This document shows, one piece after another, positions 1-6,782 of a DNA stretch of 64,000 nt. This DNA is from Chryseobacterium sp. Leaf394 (GTDB lineage: Bacteria > Bacteroidota > Bacteroidia > Flavobacteriales > Weeksellaceae). The notes under the pieces were generated by a model. It saw only the letters and a program-made list of their open reading frames with translations. It was not told the DNA's origin and did not search any database. The position numbers were made by a program, and so were the translations under genes. The stretch is from positions 3,906 to 67,905 of the forward strand of contig NZ_LMQH01000006.1 in NCBI RefSeq assembly GCF_001424105.1, given 5' to 3'. Positions within the stretch are counted from its first letter, which is position 1. Each line of letters starts with the position of its first letter.

Positions 1-16
1 ATGTTTTACCATGCGG

Positions 17-38
17 GGCTGAAGTGAAAATTTCAGCC
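17..38. other. Short hairpin at window edge
   Basis: GGCTGAA (17-23) pairs with TTCAGCC (32-38). It may be the end of a transcription unit outside the window. A reading frame from position 1 ends at TGA 25-27, so the first bases could be the tail of an upstream gene, but nothing shows that. The rest of 39-162 holds only an imperfect palindrome around 97-135 (CTTCGAGTAG pairing loosely with CGTATCGAGAAG). Confidence 0.3.
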
Positions 39-162
39 TTATGTATTTTCTATAAATTATTATAATGCCGTTTTACATTTTAACATACTCCCGTCACTTC
101 GAGTAGATTTTTGAAAAAAATCGTATCGAGAAGTTTGTAGTTTTGAAGATAAATCTATTACC

Positions 163-210
163 GATGTTGCGGATTTGCAATCCGATGTCGCGGATTTGCA
201 ATCCGTGACT
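163..210 (+). repeat. Tandem pair of REP-type palindromes
   Basis: Two head-to-tail copies, at 163-183 and 184-210, each contain GCGGATTTGCAATCC, a near-palindrome that can fold on the TTTGCAA centre. They lie 42 bases upstream of the RAYT gene. Related copies occur at 823, 1881, 1967, 2013, 2666 and 2750 and nowhere else that I could find in the window. Confidence 0.8.
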
Positions 211-251
211 TTTTCAATTATAAAATTTTGTACTTTTAAATAAAAACACAG

Positions 252-806
252 ATGTCTACAAAATACAAAGCTTTAGATATCGATCAAGCGTACTTTATTA
301 CAATTACAACGGTAGGCTGGGTTGATGTATTCACAAGGTTATCGCAAAAAATGGTAATCATAGATTCTTTAAAATACTGTCAAAATCAAAAAGGCCTTTC
401 AATTTTTGCATACTGCTTAATGTCAAATCATCTTCATTTATTTTGTCGGGCAGACGGTACATACACAGTATCTGAAATCATGAGAGATTTTAAAAAATTT
501 ACTTCAAAAAAGATAATTGAAACCATACAGTCTGAGCCTGAAAGCAGAAAAGAATGGATGCTGCAATACTTTCAAAAATCCTGTGAACATTTATCCAGAG
601 AACAAAAGTTTAAAGTTTGGCAAGATGGCTACCATGCTGAAGAAGTTTTTTCAAATAAATGGATTATAGAGAAGATCAATTATATTCATCAAAATCCCGT
701 AAAACAGAAAATAGTGGCAGAAGCGGAGCATTACTATTTCAGCAGTGCCAGAAATTATGCAGAATTAGATAATGCTTTAGATGTTTTTGTGGTTTTTATG
801 GGGTGA
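252..806 (+). CDS. REP-associated tyrosine transposase (RAYT, Y1/IS200-like)
   Basis: This 184-residue protein belongs to the single-strand Y1 transposase family that cuts REP palindromes at a hairpin foot. The HUH metal motif is visible as H60-L-H62 in MSNHLHLF. The likely nucleophile is Y144 in NYIHQNPVK, a sequence typical of RAYTs. The length is complete for the family. The gene is flanked on both sides by copies of one palindrome family (163-210, 823-847), which is the expected arrangement of a RAYT and its REPs. It carries no terminal inverted repeats of its own, so it is probably a domesticated REP-processing enzyme rather than a mobile insertion sequence. The family assignment is firm; the REP link is inferred from adjacency. 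Confidence 0.88.
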   Translation: MSTKYKALDIDQAYFITITTVGWVDVFTRLSQKMVIIDSLKYCQNQKGLSIFAYCLMSNHLHLFCRADGTYTVSEIMRDFKKFTSKKIIETIQSEPESRKEWMLQYFQKSCEHLSREQKFKVWQDGYHAEEVFSNKWIIEKINYIHQNPVKQKIVAEAEHYYFSSARNYAELDNALDVFVVFMG

Positions 807-822
807 TTTGTTGTGTGTTGTC

Positions 823-847
823 GTCACGGTTGCAAATCCGCGACATC
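823..847 (-). repeat. REP palindrome, inverted copy
   Basis: This is GTCACGG-TTGCAAATCCGCGACATC, the reverse complement of the copy at 184-210 with one A missing in the stem. The following bases (about 890-960) resemble those after the REP at 2013-2038, so the start of each small-gene cassette appears to share a leader sequence. Confidence 0.75.
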
Positions 848-1020
848 GGAATGAAACATTTTGTAATTTTCTGAATAATAAGTAGAATATAAATGCAAAA
901 TTTGCTGTCATTCTTTATTTTAGTATTTTTATTAAAATATAATTGGATCGACGACTTACGTGAGACTATTATTGTATTTGATTTTCAAAATAAATAAGCT
1001 AATAAAATATCCATAATATA

Positions 1021-1443
1021 ATGGGAATATTTAATTTTTTCAGGAAAAATAAAAAAGAATCATCAGAAGAAACAAGTTCGACATATTTTATGGCAAGAAT
1101 GGAAGCCATGGTAAAAAAGATTAAAGAAGAAGAAGGTACTGACAATGATGAACTACCTAATCATGTAGGTGAATATGGTTACTCAAAAGACAATCCTATT
1201 CTGTTAACAAGTGTTTCTGAATCCAGAAAATATTTAAATAGATTAATCTATATAAAACCAGGTTCTTCTCAGTATACTTGGGAAAGAACCGGTTCGATGA
1301 AATGTAGTATCGTCAGTGCCCCAATTGATGAATATAATTTAATAGACGCAAATTCAAATATTATTAAAACGATTTATATTTTGCCATACAACAGAATAAA
1401 TTCCAAAAAAGTTCCAGACGGATTTGGCCTGATGAATGAATAG
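1021..1443 (+). CDS. Hypothetical 140-residue protein
   Basis: I do not recognise this protein. It has no signal peptide or membrane segment. The first 45 residues are strongly charged (lysine and glutamate rich, probably helical), followed by a segment with GEYGYSKDNPILL near residues 50-60 and a beta-rich tail. It is AT-rich compared with the uronate operon 2 kb away. The next gene starts 17 bases downstream, so the two are probably co-transcribed. Its size, composition and position in a REP-bounded patch of orphan genes resemble orphan immunity proteins of polymorphic toxins, but no toxin gene lies nearby and this is only a suggestion. Confidence 0.65.
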   Translation: MGIFNFFRKNKKESSEETSSTYFMARMEAMVKKIKEEEGTDNDELPNHVGEYGYSKDNPILLTSVSESRKYLNRLIYIKPGSSQYTWERTGSMKCSIVSAPIDEYNLIDANSNIIKTIYILPYNRINSKKVPDGFGLMNE

Positions 1444-1460
1444 ATCAAATAAATTTATAA

Positions 1461-1829
1461 ATGACTAATTTTAATCCAAATATTAATAGAAGTATATTTA
1501 AAAATGAGATTTTAGAGATTCAGCAAAATGAAGGTAATAATTCAACCGTAGTTAATATTATCGAAAAAGAATTAACGAATTCAAAAGAACTTTATTTTTT
1601 TGAACAATTTTTAAATATTTGCAGAAAATATAATATCAATTACGTTTCTACTGTAAATGAAAATTTATTAGAAATTACTATAAAAACTAATGGATATGAA
1701 TCATTAAAAATTTCTTATAAAAATAAAGACAAAGATATTTCTATTGAGTTAGCAAAAATACTTTATGGGCAATTGTCTATACAAATATTAAATAAAATAT
1801 TTTTTGATAATATGAAAAACAAACGCTAG
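1461..1829 (+). CDS. Hypothetical 122-residue protein
   Basis: This is an unrecognised soluble protein without signal peptide or transmembrane segment. It is very rich in Asn, Lys, Ile and Glu, matching its low-GC coding. It begins 17 bases after the 140-residue gene and probably shares its transcript. Its stop codon is followed at once by a partial copy (1833-1851) of the left half of the uxaA terminator, which suggests the gene pair was placed next to uxaA at some time. It could be an orphan immunity or other accessory protein; the sequence supports no function. Confidence 0.6.
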   Translation: MTNFNPNINRSIFKNEILEIQQNEGNNSTVVNIIEKELTNSKELYFFEQFLNICRKYNINYVSTVNENLLEITIKTNGYESLKISYKNKDKDISIELAKILYGQLSIQILNKIFFDNMKNKR

Positions 1830-1832
1830 TTT

Positions 1833-1851
1833 ATTAAAAAAGAAAATGCTC
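1833..1851. repeat. Partial copy of uxaA terminator arm
   Basis: The A-run plus GAAAATGCTC matches the left arm of the uxaA terminator (3332-3348) and its second copy (2779-2793), but the right arm is missing. It lies directly after the stop codon of the 122-residue gene. Confidence 0.5.
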
Positions 1852-1880
1852 AGAAACGTTATATGTGGCCTGTAGTACCC

Positions 1881-1991
1881 GATGTCGCAAATTTGCAATC
1901 CTTGACTTTACGCTTAATGAAATGTTATCAAAATGTTAAAGCTACTAATTACAAGTAGGAAATAAGCACAGATTGCAAATCCGCGCTATCG
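1881..1991. repeat. Composite REP unit (BIME-like), copy 1
   Basis: A forward REP (1881-1907, GATGTCGCAAATTTGCAATCC) is joined by about 60 bases to an inverted variant REP (1967-1991, GATTGCAAATCCGCGCTATC). The spacer contains ATCAAAATGTTAAAGCTA. A second copy of the whole unit occurs at 2666-2774. Together with the REP at 2013-2038, this fills most of the 343-base gap 1830-2172. Confidence 0.8.
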
Positions 1992-2012
1992 GCTGATTGT
2001 TGTGCGTTGTAG

Positions 2013-2038
2013 TCACGGATTGCAAATCCGCGACATCA
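2013..2038 (-). repeat. REP palindrome, inverted copy
   Basis: GTCACGGATTGCAAATCCGC begins this copy, which is the exact reverse complement of the REP at 2666-2691 across the core. The preceding GATTGTTGTGCGTTGT resembles bases 804-819, just before the REP at 823. The remainder up to 2172 is AT-rich leader DNA with a small AAATCGA/TCGATTT palindrome near 2045-2062. Confidence 0.75.
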
Positions 2039-2172
2039 AGTTGTAAATCGAAATATCGATTTGAAATTCAAAATTGCCTATTATTGTTTATTTTATTATT
2101 TTAATGAATAACAACGTCTAAATATTTAAAATCAAATTTTTATCGTCATTATTATAAATCTTCTTTAAAATT

Positions 2173-2652
2173 ATGTATTCTACACAAATTACAAATAATG
2201 AAGTAAATGAAACCATTATTAATTTCATCTCTAAAATTTTAAATATTCATCGCACCACAAACATTTATCAATTAGAAATCGAAGAATATGATGATTTCAC
2301 AAAAAATCAAATATTGAAATATCTTTCAAAAAATGAGGAGGAAAAGATTTTCCTTAATGATCAATTCAATTTTAAACAAAATGCAGTTTCTTGGGATGCC
2401 GAAAATTATAAGAAACAATTAAATATTGAGTTTATTCCAAAAAGTCAAATTCTTCAAAAAAGAGATACACACTTCAGATTTTCTAAACCCATCATTACTT
2501 TGGACAGAGATTTATTAATCATTAAAGTGACATATCAAAACAATTTTGGAGAAAGTAATTTAAAAGGATCAGAATGTGTGGAGTTATTTAGAAAAAATGA
2601 ACTTAATATATGGGAAAATTTCACCCATTTATTTGCAATGAGTTTAGATTAA
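2173..2652 (+). CDS. Hypothetical 159-residue protein
   Basis: I do not recognise this soluble protein, which has no signal peptide or transmembrane segment. The N-terminal half looks helical (EIEEYDDFTKNQILKYL) and the C-terminal half beta-rich (TLDRDLLIIKVTYQNNF). It is AT-rich. An inverted REP and shared leader precede it, and a forward REP follows 13 bases after its stop, so it sits in a cassette bounded by REPs. An orphan immunity or accessory role is possible, but nothing specific is visible. Confidence 0.62.
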   Translation: MYSTQITNNEVNETIINFISKILNIHRTTNIYQLEIEEYDDFTKNQILKYLSKNEEEKIFLNDQFNFKQNAVSWDAENYKKQLNIEFIPKSQILQKRDTHFRFSKPIITLDRDLLIIKVTYQNNFGESNLKGSECVELFRKNELNIWENFTHLFAMSLD

Positions 2653-2665
2653 TTTAATTCTATAC

Positions 2666-2774
2666 GATGTCGCGGATTTGCAATCCGTGACTTTGCAGTA
2701 CTGTAACGCTATCAAAATGTTAAAGCTAATTATTGTACGTAGGAAATAAGCACGGATTGCAAATCCGCGCTATC
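2666..2774. repeat. Composite REP unit (BIME-like), copy 2
   Basis: A forward REP (2666-2691) and an inverted variant REP (2750-2774) are separated by a spacer with ATCAAAATGTTAAAGCTA and GTAGGAAATAAGCAC, nearly identical to the unit at 1881-1991. It ends five bases before the duplicated uxaA terminator at 2779. Confidence 0.82.
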
Positions 2775-2778
2775 AATA

Positions 2779-2817
2779 AAAAAGAAAATGCTCCCTACCG
2801 AAGCAAGAAGCATTTTC
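2779..2817 (-). terminator. Duplicated uxaA-type terminator
   Basis: GAAAATGCT (2784-2792) pairs with AGCATTTTC (2809-2817). Read on the minus strand, the hairpin is followed by a T-run. It is nearly identical to the real uxaA terminator at 3332-3372, with two substitutions in the loop. It no longer ends any intact gene. Confidence 0.7.
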
Positions 2818-2845
2818 AACCCTAATATTTAATATAATTAACTCA

Positions 2846-2875
2846 TTATAGTGAGACGCCGCATCTCCATAGAAT
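2846..2875 (-). pseudogene. Relic of the uxaA 3' end (last 9 codons)
   Basis: Read on the minus strand, these bases encode ILWRCGVSL plus stop. The intact uxaA ends IPWRRGVSL plus stop at 3401-3430. The match continues through the 28-base spacer and the terminator, so about 97 bases (2779-2875) are duplicated 555 bases away with scattered substitutions. The relic stops abruptly after about 2875. The 118-residue gene lies between the two copies, so the extra DNA was probably acquired at the uxaA 3' end. Confidence 0.75.
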
Positions 2876-2930
2876 TCTCAATGTAATAAATTCTTTCTTG
2901 ATTTAATTCAATTTAATAATAAAAAAACTC

Positions 2931-3287
2931 ATGATAAAATTAAAATTTGAATACGATCGAGAATCTAATTGGCTTTATATTAAACCATTTGAAAAAAAAC
3001 ATAAATCACTTGAATTGTTAAGTGGTAAGAACTGGTATTCAGAAGATTTAAAAGAAGATATAAAATGGACTAACCAGTGTAAGGCTGGAATATTTAGTGA
3101 TGAAGATGGAAATGATGGATTTGATATTGGCTTTGAATATTCGCCAGGGATAATAACCGTGTTTAACGATATTGGTGCTTTCGTAACTGGACAGTATAAT
3201 GATAAAGAATATCTTACATTAAGTTTTGACGAAGTATTAGATATCCTTCATCAAATGTCTATTTTCCTAAAAAGTATTGGTAAATAA
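2931..3287 (+). CDS. Hypothetical 118-residue protein
   Basis: This is an unrecognised small acidic soluble protein with many aromatic and acidic residues (FSDEDGNDGFDIGFEYSPG in the middle) and a helical C-terminus. There is no signal peptide. It lies between the relic copy of the uxaA 3' end (2779-2875) and the real one (from 3332), convergent to uxaA. Its size and acidity suit an immunity protein or a small regulatory binder, but the sequence gives no direct support. The start at 2931 follows an AT-rich leader without a clear ribosome site. Confidence 0.65.
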   Translation: MIKLKFEYDRESNWLYIKPFEKKHKSLELLSGKNWYSEDLKEDIKWTNQCKAGIFSDEDGNDGFDIGFEYSPGIITVFNDIGAFVTGQYNDKEYLTLSFDEVLDILHQMSIFLKSIGK

Positions 3288-3331
3288 ACCATAAATATCA
3301 AATTTTAGAAATTTGTAAATTCCCGATACTC

Positions 3332-3372
3332 AAAAAAAGAAAATGCTCCTCACCGAAGCAAGAAGCATTTTC
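3332..3372 (-). terminator. Intrinsic terminator of the uronate operon
   Basis: Read on the minus strand, GAAAATGCT (3364-3372) pairs with AGCATTTTC (3339-3347) around a 16-base loop and is followed by seven T residues. It lies 28 bases after the uxaA stop and closes the kduI-to-uxaA operon. Confidence 0.85.
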
Positions 3373-3400
3373 AACCCTAATATTTAATATAATTAACCCA

Positions 3401-5020
3401 TTACAGAGAGACACCGCGTCTCCATGGAATGAAATCATTCTGATTAAGAACGTCAGCCTTGGTTTTTACTTCGCCGCTGGCTACGTTGATGATGAGTTCC
3501 AGAAGTTCGTCTGCAGCTTCGGGAATTGTTTTTTCTCCGCTGATTACGGTACCTGCATTGAAATCAATAATGTCTGACATTTTTTCTGCCAAAACCGTGT
3601 TGGAAGAAATCTTCACAACAGGCGAAATAGGATTTCCCATCGGTGTTCCAAGACCTGTGGTAAAAAGTACCACCGTTGCACCTGAACCTACTAAAGCCGT
3701 AGTACATTCGGCATCATTTCCGGGAGTACACAGAAGATTCAGACCTGGTTTTGTGGCGTATTCTGTAAAATCGAGAACTTCTACGATTGGTGCAGCTCCA
3801 CCTTTTTTGGATGCTCCGGCAGATTTCATGGCATCGGTAATTAAACCATCCTTGATATTTCCGGGAGACGGATTCATATCAAATCCTGATCCTGCAGCAA
3901 CTACAGAGGCTTCAAAATCTTTCATCAGTTTCAGGAACTTCACACCGTCTTCATCGTTGATGCAACGGTTGACCAACTCCTGCTCTACTCCACACAATTC
4001 AGGGAACTCGGCCAACATGGTTGTTCCGCCAACTGCAGCCATAATATCTGAAACTTCCCCCAAAACAGGGTTCGCAGAAATTCCTGAGAAACCGTCTGAG
4101 CCACCACATTCCAAACCAATGTTCAGTTTGGTGATGGATGCCGGTTTTCTCTCTATTTCGTTGGCTTTTTTAATGCCTTCGTATGAATCTTTAATCACGC
4201 CGGTCAGCATTTCATCGATGGTACCCGATTTTTGCTGTTCGTAAACGACGATTGGTTTTTTATTATCTGGAGCCAGTGCGTGCAGTGAATCCATGAAAAT
4301 CTGAACCTGAAGATTCTGACACCCTAAGCTGAGTACCGTAGCTCCCGCAACATTCGGGTTGTTGACATATCCTGCGAACAGTCTTCCCAATGCTTCAGCA
4401 TCCTGACGGATTCCGCCACAACCACCTTGATGTGTGATGAATCTTACGTCGATATTTTTAAATATTCTCGTATCCGGTTCTTCCTCTTCCACCGCAACAT
4501 CTGCAGTTGTACCGCCATTCAGTAAAGAACGAAGTAACAATTGGTGTTTGCTGGCTTTATCGTGAAGCAGTTCTTTTTCAAAAATATCTTTCAGTGTTTC
4601 GATATTCTTGTTTTCGCAGAATACCAACGGGAAAAACAGCCAGACGTTTTCTGTACCTACCTGCCCGTCTTCACGGTGGTAACCCATGAACGTACGGTCT
4701 TTCCACTTGTCAACATTGGGTGGCGTCCAGCCCAAAGTATCGGTTTTGCCGACCACTTTTGCACTCTGGTGCTTTACGTTTTCGGTGGTAATCACTTCGC
4801 CCTGACTGATGGATTGGTTGGCTTTCCCAACGATTACGCCATACATTAAAATATGGTCGCCGTCCTCAAAATCTACGGCAGCGAATTTATGTTTTGCTTT
4901 AATATCTTTAAGAATCGTATAATCTGTACCGTCTAAATGTACCGATTCTCCGGCAGGCAAATCCATCAACGCTACAATAACGTTATCTTTGGGATTTACT
5001 TTCAGTACTTTCTTCTGCAT
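3401..5020 (-). CDS. uxaA: Altronate dehydratase UxaA
   Basis: This enzyme dehydrates D-altronate to 2-keto-3-deoxygluconate in the galacturonate isomerase pathway. The 539 residues include an N-terminal SAF-like domain (about 15-95) and the large UxaA core with HQGGCGGIRQDAEALGR, LGCQNLQ and GLECGGSDGFSGISANP, the Cys-rich segments expected to hold the metal site. It is full length. It lies six bases downstream of uxaB and is the last gene of the minus-strand operon, with a terminator directly after it. The last nine codons and the terminator exist a second time at 2779-2875. Assignment rests on whole-length family resemblance and operon context. Confidence 0.95.
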   Translation of the reverse strand: MQKKVLKVNPKDNVIVALMDLPAGESVHLDGTDYTILKDIKAKHKFAAVDFEDGDHILMYGVIVGKANQSISQGEVITTENVKHQSAKVVGKTDTLGWTPPNVDKWKDRTFMGYHREDGQVGTENVWLFFPLVFCENKNIETLKDIFEKELLHDKASKHQLLLRSLLNGGTTADVAVEEEEPDTRIFKNIDVRFITHQGGCGGIRQDAEALGRLFAGYVNNPNVAGATVLSLGCQNLQVQIFMDSLHALAPDNKKPIVVYEQQKSGTIDEMLTGVIKDSYEGIKKANEIERKPASITKLNIGLECGGSDGFSGISANPVLGEVSDIMAAVGGTTMLAEFPELCGVEQELVNRCINDEDGVKFLKLMKDFEASVVAAGSGFDMNPSPGNIKDGLITDAMKSAGASKKGGAAPIVEVLDFTEYATKPGLNLLCTPGNDAECTTALVGSGATVVLFTTGLGTPMGNPISPVVKISSNTVLAEKMSDIIDFNAGTVISGEKTIPEAADELLELIINVASGEVKTKADVLNQNDFIPWRRGVSL

Positions 5021-5026
5021 GATTGT

Positions 5027-6490
5027 TTAAGAATAAAATTGAATAAAATTTTTGTAGGCAGTTTCCATATCATTGTGGTCGATTTCGTACAATGCTTTTG
5101 CTACTGCGGATTTCAGGCCTTCTACCTGTGTAAGGTCTGTATCCCAAAACAGTTTTTCGCTTAATGCCTGTTCTGAAACTACTTCATAATCTTCGTTTTT
5201 CCAGATTTCCTTGAATCTGTTTACGATCGCTTCTTCGTCATTCAGAGGAAGAGATTTTTCACCAAAACTTCCCTGATAGAATCTGATTAAACTTGCCAGA
5301 GAGAACGTTAAGTTCAGTGGCAGTCTGTTATTTCTTTCAACATAAGTCAACAAACTCGGAACGACTCTCACTTTAAATTTAGAAACAAAATATAAAGCAA
5401 TACTCGCCAAATGGTGCTTAATGAAAGGATTTCTGAATCTGTCGAACACTTCTTCCGCAAATTCTTTCAGTTCAGTTTCATCTAAACCTAAAGTCTGATT
5501 GACTTCATTAAATATCGATTCGCTTAAAAAAGTTCCGATAAACTGATCATCGATTGCTTCTTTTACGATTTCTTTTCCTGCTAAAATGGCCGGAGCCAAC
5601 ATCAAGGTATGTCCGCCATTCAGGATTCTTACTTTTCTCAAACGGTAAGGCTGAATATCATCCACCACCAAAATCTGTTCGTTGATTTTATCGAATGGAA
5701 TTCTCTGTTTTAAATCTTCACCTCCCTGAATCACCCACAAAAGGAATGTTTCAGAAACCACCATCATCGGATCTTCATAATCCAACTGGTCTTCATACGT
5801 CGCCGCATCATCTTTCGGATAACCCGGGACAATTCTGTCAACCAGTGTATTGTGGAAGTGATTGCTCTGTTCAACCCATTGCGCAAAACCTTCTTCTAAA
5901 TTCCAAAGTTGGGCATATTTTAAAATAATACCTTTTAAAACGATAGCATTTTCTTCAATCAGCTCGCAGGGAATAATTCTTAAACCTTTGTCTGCCGCTC
6001 CATTGAAATGCTTATATCTTTCGTGAAGTAAAACCGCCACTTTCGCAGGGAAATTTTTGTGCGGTCCTTCATACGAATTTTCAGTCTCGTCGTAAGCAAT
6101 TCCTGTTTCGGTTGTATTTGAAAAAACAAATTCAAGATCTTCTTCTTTCGCTAACTCTAAAAAGCTGTTATAATCTGCATAAGGATTGATTGACTTCTGA
6201 ATCGCTGAAATCACACATTTCTCGTCAATGATTTCTCCTTTTTTAATTCCTCTTGAAAATAAAGTGTAAAGATTCCCCTGTTCTTCAAGCTTGTGAACTG
6301 AACCGTTGGGTGTCGGCTGAATGTTTACAATTCCTGCGTTGAAATCTGCTTCTTTATTTAATTTATCAATCACATAATCTGTGAATCCGCGCATGAAGTT
6401 TCCTCCCCCGAACTGTACGATTTTGATTGGTAATTTTGTATCTATACCGCTGTTTTGACGGTTTAACTGTTGTTTTGTCTGATTTTCCAT
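5027..6490 (-). CDS. uxaB: Tagaturonate reductase UxaB
   Basis: This NADH-dependent enzyme reduces D-tagaturonate to D-altronate. It belongs to the mannitol dehydrogenase family: the nucleotide-binding segment KIVQFGGGNFMRGF is near residues 22-36, and the C-terminal domain holds NGGHTLMLAPAIL and FRNPFIKHHLASIALYFVSKFKVR, which includes the conserved catalytic-type Lys and His residues. At 487 residues it is close to the usual length. uxaA follows after six bases, so translation is probably coupled. The 292-base gap to exuT upstream is filled with two repeat elements. Fructuronate reductase (UxuB) is the alternative, but neighbouring UxaA supports UxaB. Confidence 0.93.
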   Translation of the reverse strand: MENQTKQQLNRQNSGIDTKLPIKIVQFGGGNFMRGFTDYVIDKLNKEADFNAGIVNIQPTPNGSVHKLEEQGNLYTLFSRGIKKGEIIDEKCVISAIQKSINPYADYNSFLELAKEEDLEFVFSNTTETGIAYDETENSYEGPHKNFPAKVAVLLHERYKHFNGAADKGLRIIPCELIEENAIVLKGIILKYAQLWNLEEGFAQWVEQSNHFHNTLVDRIVPGYPKDDAATYEDQLDYEDPMMVVSETFLLWVIQGGEDLKQRIPFDKINEQILVVDDIQPYRLRKVRILNGGHTLMLAPAILAGKEIVKEAIDDQFIGTFLSESIFNEVNQTLGLDETELKEFAEEVFDRFRNPFIKHHLASIALYFVSKFKVRVVPSLLTYVERNNRLPLNLTFSLASLIRFYQGSFGEKSLPLNDEEAIVNRFKEIWKNEDYEVVSEQALSEKLFWDTDLTQVEGLKSAVAKALYEIDHNDMETAYKNFIQFYS

Positions 6491-6552
6491 TTTTCTAATT
6501 TGAATTAAATTGTGTTTTTAATTCTGCTAAATCCTTATGCGGAATACTGTTT

Positions 6553-6635
6553 TTAAACGCAAAGTCCGCTAAGATTTTTTTTAATGCTTGATGTATATTT
6601 TTAAGTTCGCAAAGGCGTTTCACTTAGCTAAGAAC
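6553..6635. repeat. ACGCAAAG-type interspersed repeat
   Basis: It starts with AACGCAAAG and contains TGATGTATATTTTTAAGTTC and GCAAAGGCGTT. A close copy lies at 9068-9165 in another spacer of the same operon. Degenerate relatives occur near 24340-24418 (inverted) and 49150-49215. Confidence 0.65.
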
Positions 6636-6650
6636 TCAAAGTTTTTTTTG

Positions 6651-6770
6651 AACCATTAAGATTTATTAAGGAGTTAAGGCTAGTTAAGAGAAATAAATTT
6701 CTTAAGATTGAACTTCAATTTGCCTGCAAATTCTTAATCTTTCTTAACTTCTTAATTCTCCTTAATGGTT
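6651..6770. repeat. ACCATTAAG inverted-repeat element
   Basis: AACCATTAAGATTTATTAAG at the left end pairs with CTTAATTCTCCTTAATGGTT at the right end, giving a long imperfect hairpin inside the exuT-uxaB spacer. Related elements occur at 10398-10521, 24193-24326 and, in short form, 49985-50021. Confidence 0.7.
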
Positions 6771-6782
6771 TAAATCTTATTT

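Noticed and set aside
163..2774. Repeats near the left end as a CRISPR array
   Set aside because: Copies alternate in orientation, spacing is irregular, genes lie between them and no cas genes are present. They are REP palindromes next to a RAYT.
3459..4244. Long open frame on the plus strand opposite uxaA
   Set aside because: It is a shadow of uxaA: serine/proline-rich, no signal or family resemblance, and the minus-strand gene is a clear full-length enzyme in a tight operon.
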